Below, one piece after another: positions 33,331 to 45,612 of a DNA stretch of 64,000 nucleotides. Origin of the DNA: Dillenia suffruticosa. Taxonomy: Eukaryota; Streptophyta; Magnoliopsida; Dilleniales; Dilleniaceae. Both the position numbers and the translations under genes were made by a program. Location: contig JAVTVX010000027.1 in NCBI GenBank assembly GCA_033439265.1, positions 12,043,001 through 12,107,000 on the forward strand, read 5' to 3'. Numbering within the stretch: position 1 is the stretch's first letter; every line of letters starts with the position of its first letter. The notes beneath the pieces were generated by a model that saw nothing but the letters and a program-made list of their open reading frames with translations, was not told where the DNA came from and made no database searches.

Positions 33331-35100
33331 GAGTGTAGGGACAACTAGTTTGATGAATAATTCCATTCTCCTCAATGAAATTTTTGAAATTGGTGCTCAT
33401 ATATTCCCCACCATTATCTGTCCTAAGAATTTTAATGTTGGCCTCATATTGTTTTATAATATACTTGTAAAAGGACTTGAAGGCTTCATAAACTTGGTCT
33501 TTTGATCTTAGCATATACACCCATGTATACCTAGACTTATGATCTATAAATGAGATAAAATACTTAAATCCCCTTCTAGATATCATAGGTGAAGTCCATA
33601 CATCTGAGTGAACAAGATCAAAAGGCTTTTTATATTGAGTTTCAGAAATAGGATAATACATTCGGGTTTCCTTTCCAAAAATGCATGCTTCACAATGTCT
33701 ATCACTATAATTTTTTGATGGGAATAGGCATTTCAGAGCTTGCATAGAAGGATGACCTAATCTAGCATGCCAAAGGAGGTAACTTTCCTCCCGGATTGCG
33801 GAAAATACAAAACTATCTTGTTTCCAAAAATACAAGTTATCTTGCATAGAACCACTACCAATCACTTGATTCGTCTCCAAATTCTGAAAAACAACAGAAT
33901 GAGGGTCAAAAATAGCTTTGCAATTTAAGTCCTTAGTGACTTGTCCAATGGACATAAGATTAGAGGTAAATTGAGGAACATATAAGGCCTTTGATTTTCT
34001 TCCAAATATTTCAACATCCCCAATTTGCTTAATTTTGAAATTATGTCCATTCGCAACTTTAACCATTTTAGGTTCTAGGAGAGGTTCAAGATTCTGAAAA
34101 TTTTGCTTATCTTTGACCATATGGTGATCACAACCTGAATCTATCAACCATTTTGAAGAAGTAACAGATGAGTTAGAGCAAGTACCTGAGGAGGATTTTC
34201 CTAATTTTTGAGATGTCAGATTTGCTTTGTTTGCAGCTGGTTGAGCATTTTGCTCCCTCCTCTCTTGCTCTTTTTTCTTGATGAACTCAGGTTTAAGGTT
34301 AGGATGAAGAAACCAGCAACCATCCTTGGTATGTCCCAACTTTTTGCAATGAGAACACACTTTTTTTATTCCCTGATGAGCCTTATTTGCAGCTTGCTCA
34401 TTCTGCTTTGTGGAGAACCCATGAACTTCACTTTTGGACTGATTGCTTTCCTCAAGCCTTTGAGAAGCTGCAGCTCTTTGAATCATAAATCGAGTCTCTT
34501 GGTATGATGGAAATTCTTTCATTCGAAGAATTTCCTGTCGAAGTTGTACAAATGACTCATTGAGTGATGAGAGTAATGAAAACACCTTGTCTTCATCTTG
34601 TCTCTTTTGCAGCACTTTTATATCACTTGTGAGAGGTCTCAATGTGTTGAGCTCATTCCACAAGTCCTCGTGTTCTCCGAACAATTGTGTAATTGATTTC
34701 TCCTCCATTTGGATGGTCGCAATCCTTTTTTGTATTTCAAATATTCTGCTCAAGTTTGATTCCTGACCATATAACCCATACATTTGCTCCCATAAGGATT
34801 TGGAACTCGGACAGCACATTACCATATTTTTGTGTGCTTGATCCATGGAGCTTGTTAGCAATAGGAACACTTGATCATCCACCTCCTTCCATTCATCAAA
34901 TCGTGGGTCTAGCCGATCCATAGGATCTTTTGTAATGAAAGACAGAAGTTTTGCTCCATTGAGAGATCTTCTGATATGACTAGCCCATTGGAAGTAATTG
35001 GTTGAGCTTAGAATAATTTGGGAGAAAAGTTGGATTTGAAAGGAAGAGATTTGAGGAAGAGAATTTCCCAACCCCGGAGTCGATGTTTGCTCTGATACCA
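33331..35100 (-). pseudogene. A3 gag, protease and integrase (5' half)
   Basis: Minus-strand A-family coding half, beginning MVSEQ at the LTR/primer-site junction. Knuckle CSHCKKLGHTKDGC is near 34360-34315, protease LIDSGCDHHM near 34145-34115, HARLGH near 33765, HSDVW near 33610, RTDNGGEY near 33425. It ends at the C2 insertion. Sequence nearly identical to Aw. Confidence 0.88.
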
Positions 35101-35556
35101 TGTTGGATTTTTGACTAAGAAGAGAGAGAAATCTAATAAACTTCTGGTTTTTATTGATGTAGTAGAATGATACAAAGGAAGAGAGATTATCTTCCTCTTA
35201 ATTTTACAAGGAGAGCAATAGCTCTATTTATAGGCAAAGGGAGAAAAAAAGCCAGTAGAGAGAGAACAAAGTCAATATTCCCGTTGGGGCTCAAACCCCA
35301 AGGAATTCCAACAGCAAGTTTTTGGACTGTTGGAATATACATTGCTCAAACTGCCCCTAGCTATTTGGGTTTACCTCTTAGACTTTTCTCCATACTTTTG
35401 GGCTTCATTGGGCTTGTTTTTGAATGTATTTTGGGTCATAAATATGTTGCCAAATTCTGAACATTAAAAAATAAAAGGCCCAATGTTTATGACATTATCA
35501 TATTTTCAAGTTGAATACCTTGAGACTTATCTTCATCTTCTCCCTTATTTTTAACA
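35101..35556 (-). repeat. A3 5' LTR
   Basis: 456 bp; about three differences from the 3' LTR. TATA box (minus) near 35224-35232. Confidence 0.93.
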
Positions 35557-35561
35557 GAGCA

Positions 35562-38500
35562 TCCAGCCAACAAAGCTCAAAATTTCACCAAAAGAGATTT
35601 TTGCTCCCATTGTAAGAAACCTGGTCATAGAAAGGAGAAATGTTGGCATCTCCATCCCCATTTGCAGCCAAAATACAACAAAAGGGAAGGTGACCAAATG
35701 GCAAGTGTCCAACATGTTTCTCAAGTTGCTGCCCTAGAAAGCAAAATGGAGGAAATGCAAAAGGAGATGAAAAAGCTCGTTGGCCAGATTACTTTGCATT
35801 CTGGTAATCTCTTAAATACATCTCATTCATGGCTTATTGATTCTGGTTGTGATAATCATATGGTAAAAGATAAGAGCAAAATTAGAAGACTCATTCCTCT
35901 CACTGATTCTAGGATTGTTAAGGTAGCTAATGGTGAGAAACTAAGAGTTGATCATCTAGGTAAAATTGAGTTATTTGGCAAGAAAACTAAAGCTCTATAT
36001 GTGCCTAAATTTAATTCTAATCTTTTATCCATTGGAAAGATAACCAAAGAACAAAATTGCAAAGTTACATTTGATCCTAATGAAGTTGTTTTTCAGGACC
36101 TCAAAACGAATCATTTGATTGGCAAGGGGTCTAGGAGGCACAACCTATATTACTTGGATCAAGAAAACCGAGCTTTTGCTGCCCAAAGTCAAATGCATTC
36201 ATTATGGCATGCTCGTCTAGGTCATCTTGGGGACTTAGCTTTGAAACGTCTATTTCCAAATCTAGTAGTAGAAAATAGGCATTGTAAAGATTGTGTTCTT
36301 GGAAAACAAACTAGAGTGTATTATCCCATTTCAAATACTATATATGAGAATGCATTTGAACTTGTTCATTCTGATGTTTGGACCTCACCCATAGCATCTC
36401 ATAATGGTTTTAAATACTTTGTGACATTTATTGATCACAAAACTAGATATACTTGGGTATACCTATTGGTAACCAAATCTGAGGTTTTTGAAGCCCTTAA
36501 GAGCTATTATAGATATGTCACCAAACAATTCAATGCCAACATCAAAATCATTAGGTCTGACCATGGGCGGGAGTATACTAGTCATGCATTCGAAAACTTC
36601 TTAGATGAAAAGGGGATCATGCACCAAAAATCATGTGTCTACACTCCACAACAAAATAGAGTTGCCGAAAGGAAAAATAGGCACTTGTTAGAAACAGTTA
36701 GGGCCATGATGTTTCATTCTAATATGCCTAAAAAATTTTGGAGTGAGGCAATAAAAACCGCTGCCCATCTCATTAATCTTATGCCCACTCAAGTTCTAGG
36801 AGGTAAATCCCCATTGGAGCTGCTCTTAGGAAGAAAACCTAATATCTCCCATCTTAGAGTCTTTGGATGCTTATGCTATGTCCATGTACCTGAAAATTTC
36901 AGAAACAAGTTAGAGGAAAGGGGGAGAAAATGTGTGTTCTTAGGATACTCAACATTTGAAAAAGGATATAAATGTTATGATCCACTAACCAAAAAACTAT
37001 ACACATCCAAGGATGTGATATTTGTAGAAAGAGAATCTTATTTTTCAGGAAAAGAAGATCAAGATCAAGATGGAAAAGGAGAAGCTCAAGATCTATGGAA
37101 CATTATTCTCTCAAGTATCAATCATCCCTCTCATCCGAATATTGAACAAGAACCAGCTCCGAATGTTCATGAAGATCCGGTTCAAGAAGATCCCTCACCA
37201 TCTCATTCTGATCAAGAAACCATTCAAGAACAAGGGGGAGATGATTCGGAGCAATAGCTGCCCATAGAACAAGAGGAACAAATCATAGATGAACCACCTC
37301 TTCCTCTTCGTAGATCAACAAGGCTTAGACTTCCTCCCTCCGAATGGATCAACAAAAGAGTCTTCTGTAACTCTAAAGTAACTTCTCATCCCATTTCCAA
37401 ATATTATTCAATTGCTAAGACTTCTTAGAGCCATCAAAGATTCATTCGGAACATAGATCTTCATGAAGAGCCAAGATCTTTTGAAGAAGCTAAAAACCAA
37501 CCTCAGTGGGTGCAAGCTATGAAGGATGAGTTGGAAGCTTTAGCAAAAAATGGAACATGGGAAATAACATCACTTCCAAAAGGGAAAAAAGCCATAGGGT
37601 GCAAGTGGGTCTACAAAATCAAACACAAAAGTGATGGGAGTCTTGACAAATACAAGGCAAGATTAGTTGTCAAGGGTTTTACTCAAACTTATGGAGTAGA
37701 CTACAAGGAAACATTTGCTCCCGTGGCAAAAATGAATACCATTCGTGTACTCTTATCCTTTGCTGCCAACTACTCCCTACCTCTATTTCAAATGGATGTT
37801 GCAAATGCCTTTCTTCAAGGGGACTTAGAAGAAGAGGTGTATATGGAGGTTCCTCAGGGTTTCTCTCATCAAGACAACAAAGTTTGCAAATTAAAGAAAG
37901 CTATCTATGGACTTAAACAATCACCAAGAGCTTGGTATGCCAAACTTAGTTCTACTCTTCTTGATCATGACTTTAAGAAATGCACTAGTGACTCATCTCT
38001 TTTTGTTAAGAAACTAAAAGATAAATTCATTATAGTCCTAATATATGTAGATGATATAATCATAACCGAAAATGACTTGAACTTAATTAATCAAGTTAGG
38101 AAATTTCTCCAAACAAAGTTTGAGATTAAAGACTTAGGGAAACTAAAGTACTTTCTAGGGATAGAACTTGCCTATTGTCCAAATAGGTTTCTTCTATCAC
38201 AAAGAAAGTATGTGCTTGATCTTTTGTAGGAAACCGGAAAGTTAGGTGCCAAGCCCGCATGTAGTCCGATCAGCACTTCTTGTGGCCTTAAAGATGAAGA
38301 CGAAGAGTTTGAGGATGAACAGAGATACCAAAGGCTTGTAGGGAGACTAATCTATCTCACTATAACGAGGCCCGATATCTCCTTTGCTATGGGACAAGTT
38401 AGCCAACATATGCACAAGCCAAAAAGAAAGCATTGGAGAGCCATCGAAAGAATACTTCACTACCTAAAGGGCACACCCGGCATGGGAATTTGGATGAAGA

Positions 38501-39005
38501 AAAATTGCAGCTCACAAATCATAGGGTATTGTGATGCGGATTGGGCCGGAGATTCTGAAGATAGAAGATCAACTACAGGATATTGCATGTTTGTTGGAGG
38601 AAATCTAGTAGATTGGAAAAGCAAAAAACAACATGTGGTGTCAAGATCAAGTGCTGAAGCGGAGTATAGAGCAATGGCAGCCGCAACAAGTGAAATAGTT
38701 TGGTTAAGGGCTCTAATTGAAGAGCTAGGGTTCATAGTTCCAACTCCAATTCAACTCTATTGTGACAACCAATCGGCAATTCACATAGCCTCAAATCCGG
38801 TGTTTCATGAAAGAACAAAACATATTGAGGTAGATTGTCACTTTGTGAGACAAAAGATTGAAGACAAGCTCATCATTCCTAGCTTTACAAGAAGTGATCT
38901 TCAAGTTGCTGACATCTTTACAAAACCGGGAACCACCAATCACATTCACAAGAATATGGGCAAGTTAGGTGTTATAGACATATATACACCCAACTTGAGG
39001 GGAAG
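35562..39005 (+). pseudogene. B2 gag end, protease, integrase, RT and RNase H remnant
   Basis: Plus-strand B-type coding body after A3. Knuckle CSHCKKPGHRKEKC near 35602, protease LIDSGCDNHM near 35833, HARLGH near 36205, HSDVW near 36365, RSDHG near 36555, then an acidic linker, LRRSTRLRLPPSEWINK near 37305, RT YVDD near 38045, RNase H CDADWAGD near 38530 and SSAEAEYRAM near 38648, ending in the polypurine tract before 39006. Close to B1. A handful of breaks. Confidence 0.87.
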
Positions 39006-39428
39006 TGTTGAAATAAAGCACAATTAGGGCATATGGTTGTCCCAATCCAGTAAACTTTGTGCTCTTAGAACAAGACCCAAATGTAAAGTAAAAAGGGAGG
39101 CAATGTAATGGGCCCTAAATGGATCTAGCCCACGGGTTTCGGGCTGGGCCCAGCCCGGGCCAGCAAAATTGAGGGCCAAAGGCCCCCAACGGCTAGTAAA
39201 AGAACTAGCCGTTGGGTCCAACGGATAGAGAGGGCAATGCCCTCTCTCCCCATCTTATTTTCTCCTCTCTCAACTCTCTTTCTCTTCTTCTATAAATAGG
39301 GCAGCTAGTTGCTTTTAAAAGGTATGAAAAAAATGCCTTCAACCTCTTGTATACTCTCTTTGAAACATCAATAAAGTACTTGAAGTTCTTATTCATTTCT
39401 CATTGCTTGCTTCTTTGGAATTTCATCA
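39006..39428 (+). repeat. B2 3' LTR
   Basis: 423 bp with the GC-rich module. Exact MSA-consensus matches lie at 39185-39195 and 39206-39216 (an inverted pair). TATAAATAG is near 39291. Confidence 0.88.
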
Positions 39429-41633
39429 TCCACGTCTACTCCTTCATGTAGGGAGATCTTTTCACCTCTAAATGGATCACTCCCACTAGAACCATGATCC
39501 GTAACAAGTTCTTGAGTCCAACCAGTGGGTTTAGCTGAACTACTAGGCTCATTCATCTCATAAAAGGTCAAATCTCAATCGATTTCACCTCTCTTAAGAA
39601 AATCATTCTCCATAAATGTGACAATTTAAGACTCAATATCTGTGATAGTGCCATCTGTACACTCAACTAAGAATACAAGCCCCTTGGAGTATTCTAAGTA
39701 TTTTATAAAGATGCACTTCTTTTCACGCAGGCTTAACTTGCCATGTGGATATAAGGAATCGTTAACATACAGGGCGCAATCCCATGATCTCAAGTGGCTA
39801 AAGTCAAGCTCCTCCCTATCTAAAGCTCGTATGGAGTATTGACTATAGACTTTGATAAGACATAATTAAGGACGTAACCTGCAATCAACAAAATATCTCC
39901 CCAATAAGAGATAGGAAAATTAGCCTATCTCATCATAGATCTCACCATCTCTAACAAAATTCTATTCCCTCTTCTCAACTACTTCATACTGTTGAGAAGT
40001 AACAGAAATAGTCATTTATCTCATAATACCCTTCTAGAAACAGAGCTCTTTGAATTGTTTAAACAAATACTCAAGACCCCAATCAGTTCTGAGAGTCTTT
40101 ACTATCAAAACTAACTGATTCTCAACCTCACTAATAAACCTCCTGAGGCATTCCAATGCATCAAACTTGTACGAAATGAAATAGATGTAACTAAATATGT
40201 GTAATCGTCTATAAACGTAATAAAATATATAGCTCCATTTTGGATTCTCATATTCATAGAGCCACAGATATCGGAATGGACATACTACAATGGAGTCCCA
40301 ACTCTCATTGTCTTACAAATAGTTTTCTTGTAACTTTGTCAGCTAGGCAAAAGTCACATATAGGCAACTCTACCCTAGTTAGCGGGCATAACATACCACT
40401 CATTGTTAACCAATTTATCCCCTCTTCCCCTATGTGTCCAAGTTTATTATGTCATATATTCACATAATCATCAACGTAATTAAATTTAAAGGCAGTAGAA
40501 GAATACAAGAATTACTATTAAAAGAAATTACATCCAATGCATACAATCTATCATGCACAAAATCAAAACAAGCAAAAGAACTGTCATAGCTAGTAGAAAC
40601 AATAGAGTTTTTAAAAGATAAAGCATATCTTAAGTGGTCTAAACAAAGTACAAAAATGAAATTCAGTTGAATATTCGAAGCATAAAGGACGTCATGTAAA
40701 TATAGAGTCTCACATCGTAACTTCAGCCTGCAAGTACCAATCCCTTTAATGACAACAAATACTCCGTTCCCCACATAATTCCTCTTAGCTTGAGAATTCA
40801 TTTGGCAGAACTCCACGTATACACTCCTATCTTGAGTTACATGGTCGGTGACTCTTAAGTCTACAACCCATAAAGGAAAGGAACCAGTAAGTATCATAGT
40901 AGAGGAGACAAAACTCAACCATGTAAAGAAAAATGACATACCTTCCGCTCGTTACATTCACGAGGGAAATGACCAAGTCTTCTACATACATAGCACCTCA
41001 CCTTGGCCTTATCCAGCTCTTTTTCCTATGGTTTTGTACTCTGTTATCATATTTCTCAGATGGCTTCTTCATACCTGGAATTTGGGTCTTCTTCTCATGC
41101 TTCTTCCATTAACGTTTAGTGCCATGGGAGCCCTTGCTTAACTCTACTGCATAAGCATGACCTGAGTGTGGTTTACTCACCTCCAAGTACTCATCCTCAA
41201 GCTCATAATACCTACTCACATTAGGGAAAGTATGAATACTCTCATCATGCCTGAGTTAGGTTTTCATGGTCTCCTATGAACAAGGTAATTACTATATCAC
41301 ACCCAATACCTAAAACTCATCCGAAATGGGCTTGCCCACGATCTTTAGCTTAGCGGTCATACTCGACATTTGTATCAAATGTTGATTCATCATATGATTA
41401 GCCCTTTTCTTATAAGTAATAAACTTAAGTCAGCATCATCACCTTAGGAGCTAAAAGAGTACCATAATACTCTTTTAGGACAAGCCAAACCAACATAGCC
41501 GTAGAATATTACTTATAAACCGGGATCATGTCACCGTGCATACTACTGATCAGGATTATCTTAACTTGGCTATCATTTTTCTTCCACACGCGATAGGCCT
41601 CCTGACCCCCAAACCTGAGGTGTGGTACCCTCC
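39429..41633 (-). pseudogene. D2 gag (partial), protease and integrase remnant
   Basis: Minus strand from 41633: gag sequence matching D1, a knuckle-like region near 41000-40960, the protease block VTDHVTQDRSVYVEF near 40860-40815, TLYLHDVLYA near 40715, then integrase-like sequence to about 39640 and the linker near 39560-39440. The D family is identified by colinearity with D1. Heavily decayed. Confidence 0.68.
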
Positions 41634-41859
41634 TTACTAGCCGTTGGGTCCAACGGATAGAGAGGGCAATGCCCTCTCTCCCCCTCTCATTTTCTCCTCT
41701 CTCAACTCTCTTTCTCTTCTTCTATAAATAGGGCAGCTAGTTGCTTTTAAAAGGTATGAAAAAATGCCTTCAACCTCTTGTATGCTCTCTTTGAAACATC
41801 AATAAAGTACTTGAAGTTCTTATTCATTTCTCATTGCTTGCTTCTTTAGAATTTCATCA
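41634..41859 (+). repeat. B3: partial B-type LTR
   Basis: Right-hand 226 bp of a B2-like LTR: TAGCCGTTGGG, CT-rich stretch, TATAAATAG near 41724, ending ATTTCATCA. It joins D2 gag on the left and A4 integrase on the right, with no internal B sequence. It may mark a recombination junction or a truncated solo LTR. Confidence 0.8.
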
Positions 41860-42059
41860 ATCATAAGTCTAATTATAAATGGGTGTATATGCTAAGATCG
41901 AAAGACCAAGTTTATGAAACCTTCAAGTCCTTTTACAAGTATATTATAAAACAATACGAGGCCAACATTAAAATTCTTAGGACAGATAATGGTGGGGAAT
42001 ATATGAGCACCAATTTCAAAAATTTCATTGAGGAGAATGGAATTATTCATCAAACTAAT

Positions 42060-42826
42060 TGATGTGATCATCAAGACTGCAAGAAATTTACAAGATTCAA
42101 CTCAAGTTTCAGTTGGGCCAGTAACAAAAGTTTGAGTTAAAAGGTTCAAAAAAATACTGAATAACTTAATTCAGAGGGTTTTACAATAAGAAATTGAAAC
42201 CCAAATAAATGAAGAACCAAAAGGGGCTTCACTTATGCTCATGCAAGCCCGGTTGGAAGAATAAAAGGCCCAAAACTATCCAAGACCAAGGGAGGACGAA
42301 AATGAAGAAAATAGCAGCAAAACTTGGTCAAAATAGTTTGATTTATTTAGTTTCCTAATTCTTATTTTTTTATAACTTTTTGTTTCCTAATTCTTTATTG
42401 TTTAGAGAGTTACTAAATTTTTAGTTGCCAATTATATTTTTACCTTTAGGCTATAAATAGGTCATTATACATTGTGTAAAACAACACTTTTGAGAGAATT
42501 AATAAAATTGTGAGGATTCTTCACACAAGTCTTGTTCTTTTGAGAATTTTGAACTTATTCAAGATATGAGTCTTGTTTAGTTCTTTGACTTATCAATTTA
42601 GGTTTTGAACCATCTAAATTGTGGCATCATTCATTCCATCTTTATACCAAGGTTCTTGATCTAGCGAGAAACGGGTCTAAGGTCATATACCTTAGGTTCT
42701 TCCTCCTTTAGGGCAAGGGTTGAGGTTTTAAAATCCACCGGTTTAAATAATTCGTTGTGACGATTTTTGGGCTAAATTAACTTATTCGTGGGTTTTAGGG
42801 TTTTTATACCCAACGGGTTCACATCA
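42060..42826 (+). repeat. G1 5' LTR
   Basis: 767 bp; TATA box CTATAAATAGG near 42460, AATAAA near 42500. Ends CACATCA. Confidence 0.9.
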
Positions 42827-43308
42827 GTTGGTATCAAAGCAATTTCGGGTTACCTTTCGAGTTGTTCATATTTGTCTATAATTGTTCCTATTTATCTATA
42901 ATTTTTCATAAAACAAAGGCAGCTTCCAATTTTTTTTTCTTTTATTGTTTCTTCTTTATTTCTTATTTTTTTCTTATTTGTTCACATTCTTTATTTTCTT
43001 CCTTTATTCACTTTTCTTATTCAATTCATTCCATCTTTGTTTCTTTCTTAATTTGGAATTTTTCCAAATTTGCGACTTCCTTATTTCTCACTTATTGTCC
43101 TTCTTTATTTTTCTTGTTATTCTTTCTGTGAATTTCGCAAGACAATTATTTTTTAGTTAAATTCAAAGAGTTGTTGATTCATTAAGATGGTAAAAGACAT
43201 GTTCAAGGGATTGAATTCATTGAGACTTTTTCCATACAAAATGCGGTTGCGGATGCATTTTCACATAAGTGACAATTTGGGGACAAATCGTTGTCAAGAA
43301 GGGGGGAA
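42827..43308 (+). other. G1 internal region
   Basis: 482 bp: primer site (GTTGGTATCAAAGC at 42827-42840), a long T-rich tract (about 42925-43130) and a stretch from about 43190 with gypsy C-terminal similarity, then the polypurine tract. No enzyme domain is visible. Confidence 0.75.
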
Positions 43309-44075
43309 TGATGTGATCATCAAGACTGCAAGAAATTTACAAGATTCAACTCAAGTTTCAGTTGGGCCAGTAACAAAAGTTCGAGTTAAAAGGTTCAAAA
43401 AAATACTGAATAACTTAATTCAGAGGGTTTTACAATAAGAAATTGAAACCCAAATAAATGAAGAACCAAAAGGGGCTTCACTTAATGTCATGCAAGCCCA
43501 GTTGGAAGAATAAAATGCCCAAAACTATCCAAAACCAAGGGAGGACGAAAATGAAGAAAATAGCAGCAAGACTTGGTCAAAATAGTTTGATTTATTTAGT
43601 TTCCTAATTCTTATTTTTTTGTAACTTTTTGTTTCCTAATTCTTTATTGTTTAGAGAGTTACTAAATTTTTAGTTGCCAATTATATTTTTACCTTTAGGC
43701 TATAAATAGGTCATTATACATTGTGTAAAACAACACTTTTGAGAGAATTAATAAACTTGTGAGGATTCTTCACACAAGTCTTGTTCTTTTGAGAACTTTG
43801 AACTTATTCAAGATATGAGTCTTGTTTAGTTCTTTGACTTATCAATTTAGGTTTCGAACCATTTAGATTGTGGCGTCATTCATTCCATCTTTATACCAAG
43901 ATTCTTGATCTAGTGAGAAACGGGTCTAAGGTCATATACCTTAGGTTCTTCCTCCTTTAGGGCAAGGGTTGAGATTTTAAATTCCACAGGTTTAAATAAT
44001 TCGTTGGGACGATTTTTGGGCTAAATTAACTTGTTCGTGGGTTCTAGGGTTTTTATACCCAACGGGTTCACATCA
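43309..44075 (+). repeat. G1 3' LTR
   Basis: 767 bp, about 22 differences from the 5' LTR. The gypsy-like C-terminal frame crosses from the polypurine tract into the first about 130 bases of this LTR. Confidence 0.9.
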
Positions 44076-45612
44076 CTAGTTGTCCCTATACTCCCCAACA
44101 AAATGGAGTTGCCGAACGCAAAAATAGACATCTCCTAGAAATAGCTAAAACTATCATATTCTTTGCTAATATGCCTAAATGTTTTTGGAGTGATGCGGTT
44201 AGTACCGCAGCTCATTTAATAAATCGTCTTCCAACTAGAGTTCTCCATGAAAAATCTCCATTAGAGTTGCTTAGAAAAGACAAACCAAACGTCTTTCATC
44301 TTAAAGTTTTTGGGTGTATTTGTTATGTTCATGTTCCTAGGCAGTTTAGAGATAAGTTAGATATCAAAGGAAGGAAATGTATTTTTATTGGGTACGCTTC
44401 ATTCCAAAAAGGATATATTTGTTTTGAACCTGACTCTAAGAAGGTATACACATCGAAAGATATGATATTTGTAGAAAAAGGCGAGGGATTGCCTATCTTA
44501 GGAGAATCCGGAGACGAAACTAGACTGCCCTCTCTGCTGGCTCCTCAACTTCGACGTTCCACCAGATTGAGGCTTCCTCCCTCAGAATGGATCAACAGAA
44601 GAGTTTATTACAATTCTAAGGTAACTCACTATCATATTTCAAATTACTATTGTGTATCTAACACTTCCTCAAGCCATCAAGGGTTTTTGAGTGGCATTGA
44701 CTTATCACAGGAACCTAAGGCTTTTGATGAGGCAAATACCAAACCCGAATGGAGACAAGCTATGCTTGAAGAACTAGATGCATTGAATAAAAATGGGACG
44801 TGTGTGATTACCACTCTCCCTAAGGGAAAAAAGGCTGTCGGGTGTAAATGGGTGTTCAAAATCAAGTATAAAAGTGATGGATCCATTGAACGCTACAAGG
44901 TAAGACTTGTAGCCAAATGATTCACACAAACCTATGGAGAAGACTACACTGAGACTTTTGCCCATGTTGCCAAAATGAAAACGATAAGGGTTTTGATGTC
45001 AATTGCAACCAATGGAGAATGGCCAATGTATCAAATGGACGTGAGGAAGTCTTTCCTTCAAGGGGACTTAGACGAAGAAATCTACATGCGAATTCCCCAA
45101 GGGCTAGATGAGGATTCAAACATCAAGGTGTGTCGTCTCAGAAAAGCAATATATGGGTTAAAACAATCTACTCGTGCCTGGTATGCAAAATTAAGTTCAG
45201 CACTTCTTGGTAATAATTTTAAGAAATGCATTAGTGATTCCTCTATGTTTACTAAAGTTAACAAGGAAAAAATCACTATTGTTTTTATTTATATAGATGA
45301 TATGGTTATTACAGGAAGTGATATGAATGGTATTAATCAAGTTAGAAGTTTCCTTAAATCTACTTTTGAGATTAAAGATTTGAAAAAACTAAAGTGCTTT
45401 TTAGGAATAGAGCTTGCCTATTCTCATAAAGGGCTAGTTCTATGCCAAAGGAAATATGTACTTGACCTTTTGCAAGAAACTGGAAAGGTAGGAACAAAAC
45501 CAGCAGCAACTCCTATATCCACAGTAGAACGAGCAAAAGATGATGAAGAAATGTTCCAGGATATTTCTAGATATCAAAGACTTGTTGGGAGGCTCATTTA
45601 CCTCACCATTAC

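Larger units (their letters stand above)
25336..35556 (-). mobile_element. A3: A-family Ty1/copia element in B2, split by C2
   Basis: Minus strand, segments 25336-28147 and 33331-35556. 5' LTR 35101-35556, 3' LTR 25336-25791, both 456 bp, with about three differences by eye (0.7 %), so of the order of 0.25 million years at 1.3e-8 per site per year. Target duplication GAGCA on both sides. C2 lies in the integrase region with its own duplication TTGGG (28143-28147 and 33326-33330). By eye each half is open; the C2 insertion is the only clear interruption. Nearly identical to Aw, A5 and A6. Confidence 0.93.
24292..39428 (+). mobile_element. B2: B-family Ty1/copia element in D2, split by A3
   Basis: Plus strand. 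5' LTR 24292-24629, primer-binding site TGGTATCAGAGC at 24630, gag to 25335; then A3 (25336-35556); then the rest of gag, protease, integrase, RT and RNase H (35562-39005) and the 3' LTR (39006-39428). The A3 target duplication GAGCA is at 25331-25335 and 35557-35561. B2 is flanked by TCTAC (24287-24291) and TCCAC (39429-39433), a duplication with one change. The two LTRs differ in length (338 and 423 bp), mainly in the GC-rich module. Broken, with a handful of breaks besides the A3 insertion. Confidence 0.9.
20670..41633 (-). mobile_element. D2: D-family Ty1/copia element, split by B2
   Basis: Minus-strand copia element in two segments, 20670-24291 and 39429-41633, separated by B2. Read 5' to 3': partial gag (about 41630-41100), zinc-knuckle region (about 41000), protease block (40939-40680), integrase (about 40450-39640), integrase-RT linker (about 39570-39430), RT (24290-23550, with a YVDD block near 23620), RNase H (about 23130-22600), long 3' untranslated part and 3' LTR (21541-20670). 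Its 5' end is missing, cut where a B-type LTR piece begins at 41634. It is old and broken, with many breaks. B2's flanks TCTAC and TCCAC fit a target duplication with one change. Confidence 0.75.
42060..44075 (+). mobile_element. G1: short non-autonomous Ty3/gypsy-derived LTR element
   Basis: 2,016 bp with two 767-bp LTRs (42060-42826 and 43309-44075) around an internal region of only 482 bp. Flanks CTAAT (42055-42059) and CTAGT (44076-44080) are a target duplication with one change. The ends carry an 8-base perfect inverted repeat TGATGTGA/TCACATCA. Primer site TGGTATCAAAGC lies just inside the left LTR and a polypurine tract AAGAAGGGGGGAA just before the right LTR. No protease, RT or integrase remains. 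The short coding trace at its 3' end matches the C-terminus of gypsy G2, so it is a derivative of that family and would need enzymes in trans. About 22 LTR differences by eye (2.9 %), of the order of 1 million years. Confidence 0.88.
41860..45612 (+). mobile_element. A4: internal fragment of an A-family element, split by G1
   Basis: Plus-strand A-type coding fragments at 41860-42059 (integrase, RTDNGGEY near 41980) and 44081-45612 (integrase end NGVAERKN near 44105, linker, LRRSTRLRLPPSEWINR near 44548, RT YIDDM near 45290, start of RNase H). Neither LTR is present: the left edge abuts B3 and the right edge is cut by G2. It is more diverged from Aw than A3, A5 and A6 are, so older. Broken, several breaks besides G1. 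Confidence 0.85.

Noticed and set aside
42862-43160. Phe/Ser-rich small frames in the G1 interior
   Set aside because: They are translations of a T-rich tract and resemble no protein; better explained as non-coding interior of a short element.
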